Shown here: positions 1 through 9,456 of the stretch, piece by piece
Layout of the letters: every line of letters starts with the position of its first letter
How positions within the stretch are numbered: the first letter of the stretch is position 1
Source: an uncultured Paracoccaceae bacterium
Lineage (GTDB): Bacteria; Pseudomonadota; Alphaproteobacteria; Rhodobacterales; Rhodobacteraceae
DNA length: 64,000 bases
Assembly (NCBI GenBank): GCA_947500055.1
Contig: CANMQO010000002.1
Coordinates: 248,001 to 312,000 of the forward strand
Direction: 5' to 3'
Position numbers and translations under genes: made by a program
Notes under the pieces: model-generated
The model's database searches: none
The model's input: only the letters and a program-made list of their open reading frames with translations
What the model was told of the DNA's origin: nothing

Positions 1-927
1 ATGCATGGTGTTCGCGATCATATCGCAGCGGCCACAGGTCACCGATGCAAGATGGCGCATATGTTCGATGGGTACCGGGTTGCGCTTTTGCGGCATGATG
101 GAACTGACCTGCACAAGCGCGTTGGGGACGTATAGCTGCCCCACTTCGAAACTGGACCAAAAGGCGAGATCCTGGATCACGCGGCCCAGATGCAAGAACA
201 CGAGTTTGATCGCTGAATAGAGCCCCGTGACATAATCCACGGACGCAATGCAACCATAGGAATTTACAAGCGGACCGGCAAACCCAAGAAGATCCGCCAT
301 GCGACCACGGTCAATGGGAAAGCCGGATGTGGTGATCGCAGCAGCGCCCATGGGGCAATGGTCAAGGTTATCAATCGCCGCCTCCAGCCGGGTTGCATCG
401 CGGCCCAACACCTCAATCATGGCCCCGAGGTAGTGCCCAAAACTCGTGGGCTGTGCGGGTTGGCCGTGGGTATAGGCAACGATCAGTGTGCTGGCTTCTG
501 CCTGGGCCTTTTGGATAAGGGCATCTGTCAGGTTCACGATCTGCGTCAGCATACCCTCAGCGCGGCTGCGCAAGGCCATCTTGAACAAGGTGTGATCCAT
601 GTCATTGCGTGACCGCGCAGTATGCAGCGCGCCGCCAAGGTCACCCAGACGGCGGCGCAATTCCGCCTCGACGTAAAAGAAGTAATCTTCGTATTCACCG
701 GTATATTGCAGGGCCGAAATGTCGGTCTCCGCTTCGATCTCGGACAATGCTGCCGCGATCTTCCGACCATTCCTTGCAGACAGTATCCCTGTCTCAACCA
801 GCATCACCAGATGCGCCTGATTGATTGCTGCCATATGTGCAGCGTAATGGGCTTTGACGCCCTCGAACAGCGGCGCAAGGACTGTGTCCTTATAGGTCTG
901 ATCAGGAAAGATGCTGTTATCGGTCAT
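1..927 (-). CDS. Argininosuccinate lyase-like enzyme (fumarase/aspartase superfamily), C-terminus cut by window edge
   Basis: The reading frame is open on the minus strand from an ATG at 927 to the window edge, so only the N-terminal 309 residues are present. The superfamily signature is plain: residues reading SSIMPQKRNP lie near 270, and the substrate-binding segment ARSRNDMDHT lies near 105. Family members eliminate fumarate or a related acid from an N- or O-linked substrate. The start overlaps the stop of the upstream ABC permease in an ATGA, so the enzyme is co-transcribed with a sugar importer and not with arginine genes. This suggests a catabolic paralogue acting on an imported substrate, although housekeeping argH cannot be excluded. 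Substrate unknown. Confidence 0.85.
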   Translation of the reverse strand, partial: MTDNSIFPDQTYKDTVLAPLFEGVKAHYAAHMAAINQAHLVMLVETGILSARNGRKIAAALSEIEAETDISALQYTGEYEDYFFYVEAELRRRLGDLGGALHTARSRNDMDHTLFKMALRSRAEGMLTQIVNLTDALIQKAQAEASTLIVAYTHGQPAQPTSFGHYLGAMIEVLGRDATRLEAAIDNLDHCPMGAAAITTSGFPIDRGRMADLLGFAGPLVNSYGCIASVDYVTGLYSAIKLVFLHLGRVIQDLAFWSSFEVGQLYVPNALVQVSSIMPQKRNPVPIEHMRHLASVTCGRCDMIANTMH

Positions 928-1793
928 CCCTTCAGCCCCGCCATGACCACACCGCGGATAATGAAGCGCTGAAAGATCAGGAAAACGATCAGGGTCGGGA
1001 TGGTGCTGATCGCCGCCCCGGTCATGATCAGTTCCCAGGCAACGTCCGCCTCATCCCCAAAGCCAGACAGGCCAACGGGAATGGTGTACATATCAACGGA
1101 GTTGGTGACGATGAGTGGCCATAGAAAGGCGGTCCAGTTGCCAAGGAATACGAATATGGCCAATGCGGCCAATGCAGGTTTGACCAAGGGCATCGCGACG
1201 GTCCACCAGATCTGAAGCTCGTTCAAACCATCAATGCGCGCGGCCTCGATGAAGTCGTCGGGGACACTTTCGAAAAACTGCTTCATCAGGAACGTCCCGA
1301 AAGCGGTCATCAGCCCCGGAAACATGATGCCCCAATAGCTATCAAGCCAGCCAAAGGATTGGCTCATCAGATACCATGGGATCACTAGCATCTCGGTTGG
1401 GATCATCAGGGTAGACAGGATCGCGATAAAGACAATCTGGCGGCCCGGAAAGCGGAACTTGCACAGAGTGTAGCCGACAAGACTGTCAAACAGCAGGTTA
1501 CAGATGGTTGTAATCGTGGCGATGATAATCGAATTGACAAACCACCAGTAGAACCGACCGTCTTCGAGCACATAGGTGTAATTCTCAATCGTCGGCTCTT
1601 TGGGGATCAGGTTGACGTTATAGACCTCATGCGGCCATTTCAACGAAGTTGAGATCATGTAGGCGATCGGCATCACCATCGCAACGCCGCCGATGAACAA
1701 CAAGAGCCATCGGATAATCTGGCCCAAATTGCGGGACCGGGGTGCTGGCTTTGCTATCAAAAGCGTATCGGCAGAAGGGGCGATATCGGTCAT
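924..1793 (-). CDS. Carbohydrate ABC transporter permease (MalG/UgpE type)
   Basis: This 289-residue inner-membrane protein has about six hydrophobic segments. It carries the EAA loop of binding-protein-dependent permeases near residue 185 (EAARIDGLNELQIWWTVAMP), where the ATPase docks. The N-terminal cytoplasmic tail before the first membrane segment (about residue 27) is typical of the MalG branch. It overlaps the preceding permease by 4 bases and the following lyase by 4 bases, so the three are translationally coupled. No ATP-binding subunit is encoded nearby. A shared MsmK/UgpC-type ATPase elsewhere, or one beyond the window edge, is likely. Confidence 0.93.
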   Translation of the reverse strand: MTDIAPSADTLLIAKPAPRSRNLGQIIRWLLLFIGGVAMVMPIAYMISTSLKWPHEVYNVNLIPKEPTIENYTYVLEDGRFYWWFVNSIIIATITTICNLLFDSLVGYTLCKFRFPGRQIVFIAILSTLMIPTEMLVIPWYLMSQSFGWLDSYWGIMFPGLMTAFGTFLMKQFFESVPDDFIEAARIDGLNELQIWWTVAMPLVKPALAALAIFVFLGNWTAFLWPLIVTNSVDMYTIPVGLSGFGDEADVAWELIMTGAAISTIPTLIVFLIFQRFIIRGVVMAGLKG

Positions 1794-2680
1794 TCGGTGC
1801 TCCGCAACAGGCGCAATTGGATCAGCGACACGATCAATAGGATGGTGAACAGAACGACGGTCTGTGCCGCTGCATATCCCATGTCAAAGCCGTTGAATGC
1901 AGTGTCATAGATCATCAGAACCAGCGGCTTGGTCGCGTTCAGTGGACCACCGGGATTGTTTGTTGTCATGTTAAAGACGTGATCAAAAATCCGCAGAAAC
2001 CCGATTGATGAAAAGACCACGATGAACACGATGGTGGGCCTGAGCAGCGGAAGGGTGATCTGGGTCAACACGGTGAACCAGCCGACACCATCAATCTTGG
2101 CGGCCTCGTAATAGCTTGCCGGGATCGCCCGCAATCCGGCCATGAAGATGATCACCTGAAATCCAAGTCCGGCCCAGACAGCCGGGGCAAGAACCGCAGG
2201 CAGCGCGTTTGTCGTGGACTGCAGGAACTTGATCTGCGGGATACCGAAACTGGCAAGGATGTTGTTGAACAGGCCAATCGGCACATCCTGATAGAACCAG
2301 CGCCAGACCCATGCCATCGCCACAGCAGAGGTCATGAATGGCAGGAAGTAAAGCACGCGCAGGAAACCATGCATGAACCGTAGCTTGTCCAGGTGGTAGG
2401 CGATGATGAAGGACAGAACGAGGCTGATTGGCGTCCCCAGCAACAGGTAGACAAAAGTATTCTTGAAAACCCTCCAGAATACGGGGTCGTTCCACAGTTT
2501 TGCGTAGTTTTCTAACCCCGCCCAGGTACGATCCCCCAGCAGGTTCCAGTTCTGGAAAGAGATCAGGATCGCGTTCCCGGTCGGGTAAAAACGAATCACA
2601 GCGTAAAAGATCACCGGCACCGCCAGAAAGGCCCATGCCCAGACAATCTGTTTCTGGCGGATGGTCAGGTTGCGGTACAT
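1790..2680 (-). CDS. Carbohydrate ABC transporter permease (MalF/UgpA type)
   Basis: This 296-residue protein has six predicted membrane helices and the EAA loop EAAKIDGVGWFTVLTQITLP near residue 193. It forms the heteromeric channel with the permease that follows. The start at 2680 lies 64 bases after the stop of the binding-protein gene, and the end overlaps the next permease in an ATGA. Length and helix arrangement are normal for the family. The substrate class (oligosaccharide, glycerol-phosphate-like or amino-sugar derivative) is not readable from the permease itself. Confidence 0.93.
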   Translation of the reverse strand: MYRNLTIRQKQIVWAWAFLAVPVIFYAVIRFYPTGNAILISFQNWNLLGDRTWAGLENYAKLWNDPVFWRVFKNTFVYLLLGTPISLVLSFIIAYHLDKLRFMHGFLRVLYFLPFMTSAVAMAWVWRWFYQDVPIGLFNNILASFGIPQIKFLQSTTNALPAVLAPAVWAGLGFQVIIFMAGLRAIPASYYEAAKIDGVGWFTVLTQITLPLLRPTIVFIVVFSSIGFLRIFDHVFNMTTNNPGGPLNATKPLVLMIYDTAFNGFDMGYAAAQTVVLFTILLIVSLIQLRLLRSTE

Positions 2681-2743
2681 TTGCGCGGCCCCAGGAGTAA
2701 AAGGGCCGCCCCAGCGGAAGAGAACCGGGGCGGCGGGTCGTTT

Positions 2744-4009
2744 CTATTCGGCGTAATATTCGTCCAGCAGCGCCTGCTCTGCCTCGGCAGCGATAGCAAG
2801 GCTTTCAGCAGGGTCCATACCTTCCAGTTGAATACGTTCGACCATCTCGACCATGAGCTGGCGCTGACCGGATTCATTGGCGAACTTGGTGGTGTTTGCG
2901 TAGGCCAAACCACGAATGAACGGACCGAAGATCTCATCATTGGCGTTCGCATCCGTCATGCCAACCGAGGGTTTTGCGGGCAATTCGCCGACAGTATCCA
3001 GCCAGATCTGCATCGCCTCATCAGAGGTGATGTATTCCATGAACTTGACAGCTGCGTCGTATTTTTCACCCTCTGCCTTGGTGGTGATCGCATTCACCCA
3101 GTAAGAGGAATAGTTCGACCTGTTGCCATCTGCATTGGCGGGCAATTCGGTTACGCCCCATTTCAACCCGCGCGTGCCGTTCAGGGATCCGATACGGAAT
3201 GACCCGTCAATATGCATACCCGCGCGTCCCGCTTTGAAAGCGGCCTGCGGTTCATCCATGAAGCCGATAGCGCTCACCGGGGAATCGCCAAGGAACATAT
3301 CTGTGTAAAAGCCCAAAGCCGCGATACCGGCGTCAGAATTGTAATTCACAGTCTTGTAGTCATCGACGTAAGGCTCTCCACCGAACTGGCGTACCAGCCC
3401 TTCGCGCCACCAATGATGGTCTTGCGCCGTCATACCTGCTGTGATGCCAACCTGGGTGATATTGCCTGCCGCATCGGTTTTCGTCAGCGCCGCAGCTGTC
3501 TCCATCAATTCATCAAGCGTCGCGGGCGGACCGTCGATGCCTGCTTCCTCGAACAGGCGTTCATTGTAGAACAGCGCCAGCGAACGCACGGCAGTCGGCA
3601 GCGCCCAATAATTCTCGCCGTCCTTCATAGCCTGCACCATCGGGAAGAACTCCGCGTCGATCTGTGCGGCGGGGAAGGTATCGGATGGCAGCGGCTGAAT
3701 CAGCTCTGCTTCCACATAATCGTTGAGCCAACCGTAAAAGAGTTGAACCACATCGGGGCCTTCGCCCGCCGGGATCGCAGCGGCAACTTTGGTGCGATAG
3801 TCGGCATAGGGGAAATGCGTCATCGTGACTGTGATGTCAGGATTCGCAGCCTCAAAATTGGCGATCAGGGTCTCCATCGCCTCCACGCGCGCGTCAAAGA
3901 AATACTGCCAATATTCGATCTCGACAGCGCTTGCAGCACTGGCAAGCAGTGCGGTCGAGGATGTCAGCCCGGCAAGAACCAGACCTTTCAAATACGCTTT
4001 CATCTTCAA
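2744..4009 (-). CDS. Extracellular solute-binding protein of sugar ABC importer (family 1)
   Basis: This 421-residue protein has a clear Sec signal peptide: a basic start, a hydrophobic core at about 8-22 and a probable cleavage after ASA near residue 28. A mature chain starting VEIEYWQYF follows, typical of sugar-binding proteins of the MalE/UgpB cluster. It captures the substrate in the periplasm and delivers it to the two permeases downstream in the same operon. It is the first gene of the operon and is read divergently from the ROK regulator, with 95 bases between the two starts. Control by that regulator is likely. Substrate not determined. Confidence 0.93.
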   Translation of the reverse strand: MKMKAYLKGLVLAGLTSSTALLASAASAVEIEYWQYFFDARVEAMETLIANFEAANPDITVTMTHFPYADYRTKVAAAIPAGEGPDVVQLFYGWLNDYVEAELIQPLPSDTFPAAQIDAEFFPMVQAMKDGENYWALPTAVRSLALFYNERLFEEAGIDGPPATLDELMETAAALTKTDAAGNITQVGITAGMTAQDHHWWREGLVRQFGGEPYVDDYKTVNYNSDAGIAALGFYTDMFLGDSPVSAIGFMDEPQAAFKAGRAGMHIDGSFRIGSLNGTRGLKWGVTELPANADGNRSNYSSYWVNAITTKAEGEKYDAAVKFMEYITSDEAMQIWLDTVGELPAKPSVGMTDANANDEIFGPFIRGLAYANTTKFANESGQRQLMVEMVERIQLEGMDPAESLAIAAEAEQALLDEYYAE

Positions 4010-4074
4010 TCTCCCATAGTTGGTGGCGGTCCGTTTTCGGACTTGTGGCTAATGGTTAACGCAACCTGATTGAT

Positions 4075-4088
4075 AATTCAAATGAATT
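4075..4088. promoter_or_regulatory. Candidate operator: perfect inverted repeat between importer and ROK genes
   Basis: The arms AATTCA and TGAATT flank a 2-base centre (AATTCAAATGAATT) in the 95-base gap between the divergent starts at 4009 and 4105. It is AT-rich and centrally placed, as expected for an operator controlling both directions. No binding has been shown; the assignment to the adjacent ROK protein is inference. Confidence 0.4.
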
Positions 4089-4104
4089 GAGTTAATCCAG
4101 CAGT

Positions 4105-5271
4105 ATGGTTCTACTTCCCCTTCAACAAGGCAGCAATGCAGAGCGGTCGCGACATCGCAACCGGCAGGCCGTATTGGGGCAGGTTCATAACGCTGGCGCC
4201 ATCGGCCGCGCCGAAATCGCGCGGGCGCTGTCGCTGACAACGCAGACGGTCAGCAATATCATCGCAGAGCTGTCGCAGGACGGAATGTTACTGGAAAAGG
4301 GGCGGCTAAGCGTTGGCCGCGGTCAACCGGCGATCCAATACGCACTCAACCCCGAAGGTGGATACGCGCTCGGGATCGAGGTGCGACCAGATGCAGTCTT
4401 TGGCGCATTGCTCGATCTTGTGGGTCGTCCAGTAACGACAGAGCGGGTCACCTTGCCACAAACCGATCCCGAAATCGTACTTGGTCACATCGCCGATATC
4501 TATGCCCGGGCGTTAAAAGCGGCCCCCATGGCACGCGGTCGGATGCTCGGTGCTGGCGTTGTGATGCCCGGACCATTCGGATTGACGGGTATTGCCGGAA
4601 TGGGATCGGACCTGATCGGCTGGCAGGAAGTCGACGCAGAGGCCCTCTTTGCGGAAGCCATCGAGATGCCGGTGGTGCTGAGCAACGACGCCAACGCCGC
4701 CGCCATGGCAGAACGTATCAACGGCGCAGCGCAGGACATGACATCCTACGCATATCTATACTTCGGCGCAGGGCTCGGCCTGGGGCTGGTGCACGGAGGG
4801 CAACTGGTCCGTGGCGCTTACGGAAATGCGGGCGAAATCGGGCATATTCCGATCCCCGGTGCCCATGGCAAACTGGAAGACGCAGTCAGCCGCTTGTCGG
4901 TGCAACGGCATATGCACGCCGCAGGTAAAGACATCCGTGACATCAACGCGCTTGACGCATTTTTTGACCGCCGCGATCCCGACCTGATGGCATGGCTGGA
5001 CACCGCATCCGACGCTTTGGGGCAAGCTGTTTCGATCGTCGAAAACCTGTTTGATCCACAGGCTGTCATCCTCGGCGGCGCTATGCCGGATGCGGTGCTG
5101 GATCATTTCGTTACACATACCACCTTGCCCAGCCTGTCCGTTTCAAATCGGCCCAACGCGCCGCACCCGCGCCTGATCCGTGGCGCGTCAGGCCGCATGA
5201 CAGCGACACTTGGCGCGGCGGCCCTGATCCTGAATCGTGCGCTCAGCCTGCCGGTTTCCCACGCTCACTAA
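4105..5271 (+). CDS. ROK-family transcriptional regulator
   Basis: This 388-residue protein has an N-terminal winged helix-turn-helix (about residues 20-65; core RAEIARALSLTTQTVSNIIAEL) joined to a ROK sugar-kinase-like domain. ROK repressors such as NagC, Mlc and XylR bind a sugar or sugar phosphate and release DNA. In this protein the segment after GEIGHIPIPG, where typical members carry the CxCGxxGCxE zinc site, reads AHGKLEDAVS. The zinc cysteines are therefore absent. It is divergent from the ABC importer and lies 12 bases before the deacetylase gene, so it probably controls both. It is more likely a regulator than a kinase because of the HTH. Confidence 0.93.
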   Translation: MVLLPLQQGSNAERSRHRNRQAVLGQVHNAGAIGRAEIARALSLTTQTVSNIIAELSQDGMLLEKGRLSVGRGQPAIQYALNPEGGYALGIEVRPDAVFGALLDLVGRPVTTERVTLPQTDPEIVLGHIADIYARALKAAPMARGRMLGAGVVMPGPFGLTGIAGMGSDLIGWQEVDAEALFAEAIEMPVVLSNDANAAAMAERINGAAQDMTSYAYLYFGAGLGLGLVHGGQLVRGAYGNAGEIGHIPIPGAHGKLEDAVSRLSVQRHMHAAGKDIRDINALDAFFDRRDPDLMAWLDTASDALGQAVSIVENLFDPQAVILGGAMPDAVLDHFVTHTTLPSLSVSNRPNAPHPRLIRGASGRMTATLGAAALILNRALSLPVSHAH

Positions 5272-5283
5272 AGGACGAAACCC

Positions 5284-7623
5284 ATGCCATTGTCAGATCA
5301 ATCCCGGATTGCCGCGGAACGTGACCAACCGCGTATTGTTGCCCTTTGGCAGGCACTGACCGCCTTGAAATCCACAGTATCCTTCATGAACACTGGCGCC
5401 CATCCTGATGATGAAACCTCCGCGATGTTGGCAGCAATGCGGTTTCGTGATGGCATCGACATCTCCTATGCCTGCTCTACCCGCGGCGAAGGCGGGCAGA
5501 ACGACCTTGGCACCGAACGCGCCGCTGCGCTTGGGGTCTTGCGCACGGCAGAAATGGAGGCCGCCTGCGACCGGCTTGACCTGCGGATGTATTGGCTGTC
5601 GGAAAGTCCGGATGACACGATCTTTGACTTTGGGTTCTCCAAATCCGGAGAAGATACGCTGGGAAAGTGGGGCCGCACGCGAACGCTCGCACGTTTCGTT
5701 GACATTATCCGCACCGAACGGCCCGACATCATTTGTCCCACATTTCTGGATGTGCCCGGCCAACATGGCCACCACCGGGCGATGACCGAAGCAGCGCATT
5801 TGGTGATGGATTTGGCTGCTGATCCAGAATTTGATGGCAGCAATTTGCCCGTCTGGCAGGTCAAGAAGATGTATCTGCCCGCATGGTCGGGTGCCGGGCA
5901 GGCCTATGACGATGATTTGCCGCCGCCCAAGGCAACGCTGACCGTGCCCGGCAAGGGCCGCGATCCGATAACCGGCTGGAGCTATGAGCGGATTGGGCAA
6001 CAAAGCCGGGTGATGCATGCCACGCAGGCGATGGGTCGTTGGACGCGTCCGGGAGAAGAGCGGGATTTTCCATTGCATCTGGCACAATCACATGTGGCAG
6101 AACCGGATAACGCGCTCGTAACAGGATTGGCCCAAACCCTCCGCGATCTCGACGTTGCGGGCGCTGATGCGGCGCAAGATGCGTGTGATGCCGCTTTGGC
6201 GGCGTTCCCAAACACACAGGATGTCCTGAAGCATGGCTGCGGCGCGTTGCAAACCCTACGAAAGGCTGTTGCCGGTTGCCCGCCAGAGGTTCTGGCCGAC
6301 ATCGGACACAAGCTTGCCCGCAAGGATCAGCAGCTATCCCGCGTGATTCACCTTGCCGCAGGCGTTGACGCGCGAGCGGGGCTAGAGCAGGACGCCTTGC
6401 ATCCGGGCGATCGCACGCGCTGGACGCATGATATCACGACGGAAGCAGGGGAGGTTGCGCTGTCACCAAGGTTCCCGCCCGGTTGGGCGGTTGACGGTGC
6501 TGATGTTGCATTGTCGCCAGAGGCAGAAACAAGCGATCCCTACCCGGCAGTCTACCTGCCAGGTCACCCCACTGCCCCTTGCGTCGATGTGGCGCTATCT
6601 GTACAGGGGGTGACTGCTACTCTCAGCATGCCATTCGAAGTATCTCCTGTTGTCAGCCCGCGACGGTCCGCATCACTGTCGCCGATGGCCGAGGTGGTCA
6701 ATCTTGCCAGCAATCGCCGCAGCGTGACAATCACAGCCAAAGCAATTTCACCAGACGGCGCGCAGGCGGTGCTGCAGGTGCCCGATGGTTGGTCGGTACA
6801 GGAAGTGGCTGAGCAATTCATCGTCACTGTGCCCGAAAACGCCGCTACGGGGCTGTACGATTTGACACTCACGCTCGATGGGCAGCCTGCCAGCACCGTC
6901 CAGCACATCACGCGGGATCACATTGCGCCCCGTGCGCTTGCGATACCGGCCGTGGCCCAAATCCGCGTGATCGAGGCGAGGCTGCCGGATGTGCATATAG
7001 GTTACATTGGTGGCGGCAACGATCGGGTCGGCGATTGGTTGGCACGCATGGGCGCACCTGTCTTTGATCTGTCCGATGTGGCATTGACGGATGCGACCCT
7101 TGCCACCTGCGACACACTTGTCATTGGCATTTTCGCGATGAAGTTCCGGCCCGGATTGACCGAAGCCATGCCGCGAATCCACGCATGGATCCGCGCAGGC
7201 GGGACACTCGTGACCCTTTATCACCGCCCCTGGGACAATTGGGATCCGGAAAAAACACCCCCCTTCCCGCTTGAGATCGGTCAGCCGTCACTACGCTGGC
7301 GCGTCACGGATGAAAAATGCGAAGTGACATACCTGACACCTGACCACCCGCTGCTGAACCAGCCCAACCGGATTACCCCCGCTGATTGGGACAACTGGCA
7401 TAAAGAGCGGGGACTCTATTTCGCCAGGGATTGGGACGCGGCTTACACCCCGCATCTTGCAATGAACGACCCGGGCGAGGCGCCGCTGCAAGGGGCTTTG
7501 CTGTCAGCCGACGTTGGGCATGGGCGGCATGTGCATACATCGCTGATCCTGCATCACCAGATGGAAAAGCTGACCCCCGGCGCATTCCGGCTTATGGCGA
7601 ACCTGCTTGCCAAACGCAGCTGA
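5284..7623 (+). CDS. Large PIG-L/LmbE-family deacetylase with C-terminal extension
   Basis: This is a 779-residue protein. The N-terminal ~250 residues are a PIG-L (LmbE) domain with the metal/catalytic motif AHPDDE at 39-44, TRGEGGQND near 67 and HGHHRAM near 161-167. Such enzymes hydrolyse N-acetyl groups from GlcNAc conjugates in a zinc-dependent reaction. Residues ~370-560 look like beta-rich sandwich repeats. The last ~220 residues (from about IRVIEARLPDVHIGYIGGG) resemble a class I glutamine-amidotransferase/ThuA-like fold. No signal peptide is evident. It starts 12 bases after the ROK gene. With the importer, this points to deacetylation of an imported N-acetylated sugar derivative (inference). 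Confidence 0.88.
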   Translation: MPLSDQSRIAAERDQPRIVALWQALTALKSTVSFMNTGAHPDDETSAMLAAMRFRDGIDISYACSTRGEGGQNDLGTERAAALGVLRTAEMEAACDRLDLRMYWLSESPDDTIFDFGFSKSGEDTLGKWGRTRTLARFVDIIRTERPDIICPTFLDVPGQHGHHRAMTEAAHLVMDLAADPEFDGSNLPVWQVKKMYLPAWSGAGQAYDDDLPPPKATLTVPGKGRDPITGWSYERIGQQSRVMHATQAMGRWTRPGEERDFPLHLAQSHVAEPDNALVTGLAQTLRDLDVAGADAAQDACDAALAAFPNTQDVLKHGCGALQTLRKAVAGCPPEVLADIGHKLARKDQQLSRVIHLAAGVDARAGLEQDALHPGDRTRWTHDITTEAGEVALSPRFPPGWAVDGADVALSPEAETSDPYPAVYLPGHPTAPCVDVALSVQGVTATLSMPFEVSPVVSPRRSASLSPMAEVVNLASNRRSVTITAKAISPDGAQAVLQVPDGWSVQEVAEQFIVTVPENAATGLYDLTLTLDGQPASTVQHITRDHIAPRALAIPAVAQIRVIEARLPDVHIGYIGGGNDRVGDWLARMGAPVFDLSDVALTDATLATCDTLVIGIFAMKFRPGLTEAMPRIHAWIRAGGTLVTLYHRPWDNWDPEKTPPFPLEIGQPSLRWRVTDEKCEVTYLTPDHPLLNQPNRITPADWDNWHKERGLYFARDWDAAYTPHLAMNDPGEAPLQGALLSADVGHGRHVHTSLILHHQMEKLTPGAFRLMANLLAKRS

Positions 7624-8470
7624 TCCGCCCCGCAATGGGCTTGCGGCGGGATGGCTGCTGGCCGATATGGCGCTAAACATCTGGGCATTGTCCATCGTTA
7701 AGGCGCTAGGGTTTGGATACCCGGCATTTCAATTGGTTTTCCTGCGTGCTGGCGTCGGCTTGGTCCTCATGCTGCCGTGGATATGGCGGTATCATCGGGC
7801 CTTTCGGGGACTGAATGATTTACGGCTTCACGCGCTGCGCGTCGGATTTTCGGCGGTTGCGTTGACCGCAAGCTTTTTTGCTATTGCCCGTCTGCCGCTG
7901 GCACTGTTCACAGCCGTCAGTTTCACCCGCCCGATCCTGACCATGATCGCCGCTGCATGGCTTTTACGAGAGGTCATTGGCCGTGATCGCTGGATGGCGG
8001 CGGGTGTCGGGTTGATTGGCGTCATTATCGCTGTGGACCCAGGCGGTTCCGAAAATAACTGGGGCTTGGCCGCACAGGTCCTTGTTGTCATTGCAGCGAC
8101 AGGTGCTGTGATCACCACTCGTCGGTTGGTGTCCGCACCGACAGTGGTGATGATGACGTTCTATACTGCCGGGCTTACGGTCATCATGGCACCTTTCGCA
8201 TTCTTGAACTGGACACCTGTGCCGCATGATGAATGGCCGATTCTGCTGGCAATTGGTGTTTTCGCGCAATCCGCGCAATTCTGCTTCCTGCGTGCGCACC
8301 GCTATGGGCAGGCCGGGTATCTGTCCGTCCTGGCTTATGCCAGCCTCGTCTTCTCCACAGGTGTTGGCTACGTCGTGTTTGACGAACTGCCCAAACCCGG
8401 CTTCTGGGCGGGGGCTGTGTTAATCATTGCAGCGTCGCTATGGGTCACTCTGCGGCGAACAAGCGCTTAG
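7607..8470 (+). CDS. EamA/DMT-family transporter
   Basis: About ten hydrophobic segments are arranged as two EamA repeats over 287 residues, for example the first helix around WLLADMALNIWALSIVKALG and a closing helix at the C-terminus. These proteins export or exchange small metabolites across the inner membrane. The start is a TTG overlapping the end of the deacetylase gene by 17 bases. An ATG at 7667 would remove part of the first helix, so the TTG (or another upstream non-ATG codon) is preferred. The overlap suggests co-expression with the sugar locus. Confidence 0.85.
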   Translation: MPNAADPPRNGLAAGWLLADMALNIWALSIVKALGFGYPAFQLVFLRAGVGLVLMLPWIWRYHRAFRGLNDLRLHALRVGFSAVALTASFFAIARLPLALFTAVSFTRPILTMIAAAWLLREVIGRDRWMAAGVGLIGVIIAVDPGGSENNWGLAAQVLVVIAATGAVITTRRLVSAPTVVMMTFYTAGLTVIMAPFAFLNWTPVPHDEWPILLAIGVFAQSAQFCFLRAHRYGQAGYLSVLAYASLVFSTGVGYVVFDELPKPGFWAGAVLIIAASLWVTLRRTSA

Positions 8471-8539
8471 ACTCGCACATTGACCGCAGGCGATCCAGTC
8501 ATCCGACCCAAATGAATGTTGGCCGGCATGGGCAAGGTT

Positions 8540-9364
8540 CTATTGCCCGATGCTATTGACCAGCTTTTCCGCCAAACCGGCCGCAAAGACAGATTTTCGA
8601 TGTGAAATACCAACCCTTCGGGTTCCTGCCTTCGCGTCCAGTAGCGGAAGCCAGACAATATCATTGCGGTTTTCGCAATGCGATCGCGGCACGAATGCTA
8701 TGCCAAGTCCTGCCGCAACCAAATCAAGTAGTTGTGGATCGTTCGTCGCACGCGCCACCGCAGAAGTATGAACTAGGCCCAAATCAACGCGATCCGCATT
8801 CGGGCAATAGGGGCGATGAATGAGAGGCTGATCACGCATATCTGTCAGGCAAAGACCAGGCAGCGCGGCGAAAGGATGCAAATGCCAAAGCGCGACACCA
8901 AACGGCTCCTCTTCCAATAGCATGAAATCATGCATATCCGGGACGCATGTGTCGGTGAGATACGCGATGTCGCATCCAAGTGGATCGTCGGTAAAGCTGA
9001 AGACCAGGTTTGCTGTCAATCGCCGCAGACTATTTAGCCCCGGCGTGATCTTGTGAAGCAGCATATCAGCAGCGCAATGGACCCTGACCACCTGCTGCGG
9101 CTTGTCTTGCAGCCGCTCTTCCAAAGTCGCCAGATGGGCAACGCTTTTCAGTGAATCATGATAGAGCCTTATCGCAAGTGGCGTCGGCGCGAGGCCGGAT
9201 TTTGAGCGTTGAAACAACGCCGCGCCCAAACGGTCCTCCAATCTTTGAATCGCAGCTGACACCGTTGGCTGGCTGACGCCATTTTCGCGCGCAGCCTGAC
9301 TGAAAGTCCTGGTTTCAAATGCGCTGATAAAGTAGCGCAGCGGGTTTAACTCTATCATAGCCAT
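8540..9364 (-). CDS. LysR-family transcriptional regulator
   Basis: This 274-residue protein has an N-terminal winged HTH (about 5-65; FSQAARENGVSQPTVSAAIQRLEDRLG) and a LysR substrate-binding domain from about 90. The start is ATG at 9364; a second ATG two codons later (9358) gives the more usual MIELNPLRYF opening. An imperfect inverted repeat, ATAG-N7-CTAT (9357-9371), overlaps the start codon and could serve autoregulation. The gene is divergent from the small NTF2-like gene at 9457, its probable target. Effector unknown. Confidence 0.92.
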   Translation of the reverse strand: MAMIELNPLRYFISAFETRTFSQAARENGVSQPTVSAAIQRLEDRLGAALFQRSKSGLAPTPLAIRLYHDSLKSVAHLATLEERLQDKPQQVVRVHCAADMLLHKITPGLNSLRRLTANLVFSFTDDPLGCDIAYLTDTCVPDMHDFMLLEEEPFGVALWHLHPFAALPGLCLTDMRDQPLIHRPYCPNADRVDLGLVHTSAVARATNDPQLLDLVAAGLGIAFVPRSHCENRNDIVWLPLLDAKAGTRRVGISHRKSVFAAGLAEKLVNSIGQ

Positions 9365-9456
9365 TAGCTATACCAAACATATACGACATAGCAATTACCT
9401 TTGATGCGCTACGGTGACATGTTGCAGGTGCAAGCACATGAAAGGACCCCAAGATC

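Noticed and set aside
3212-4069. A 285-residue plus-strand frame opposite the solute-binding protein
   Set aside because: Shadow frame; the minus strand encodes a signal peptide and a sugar-binding protein.
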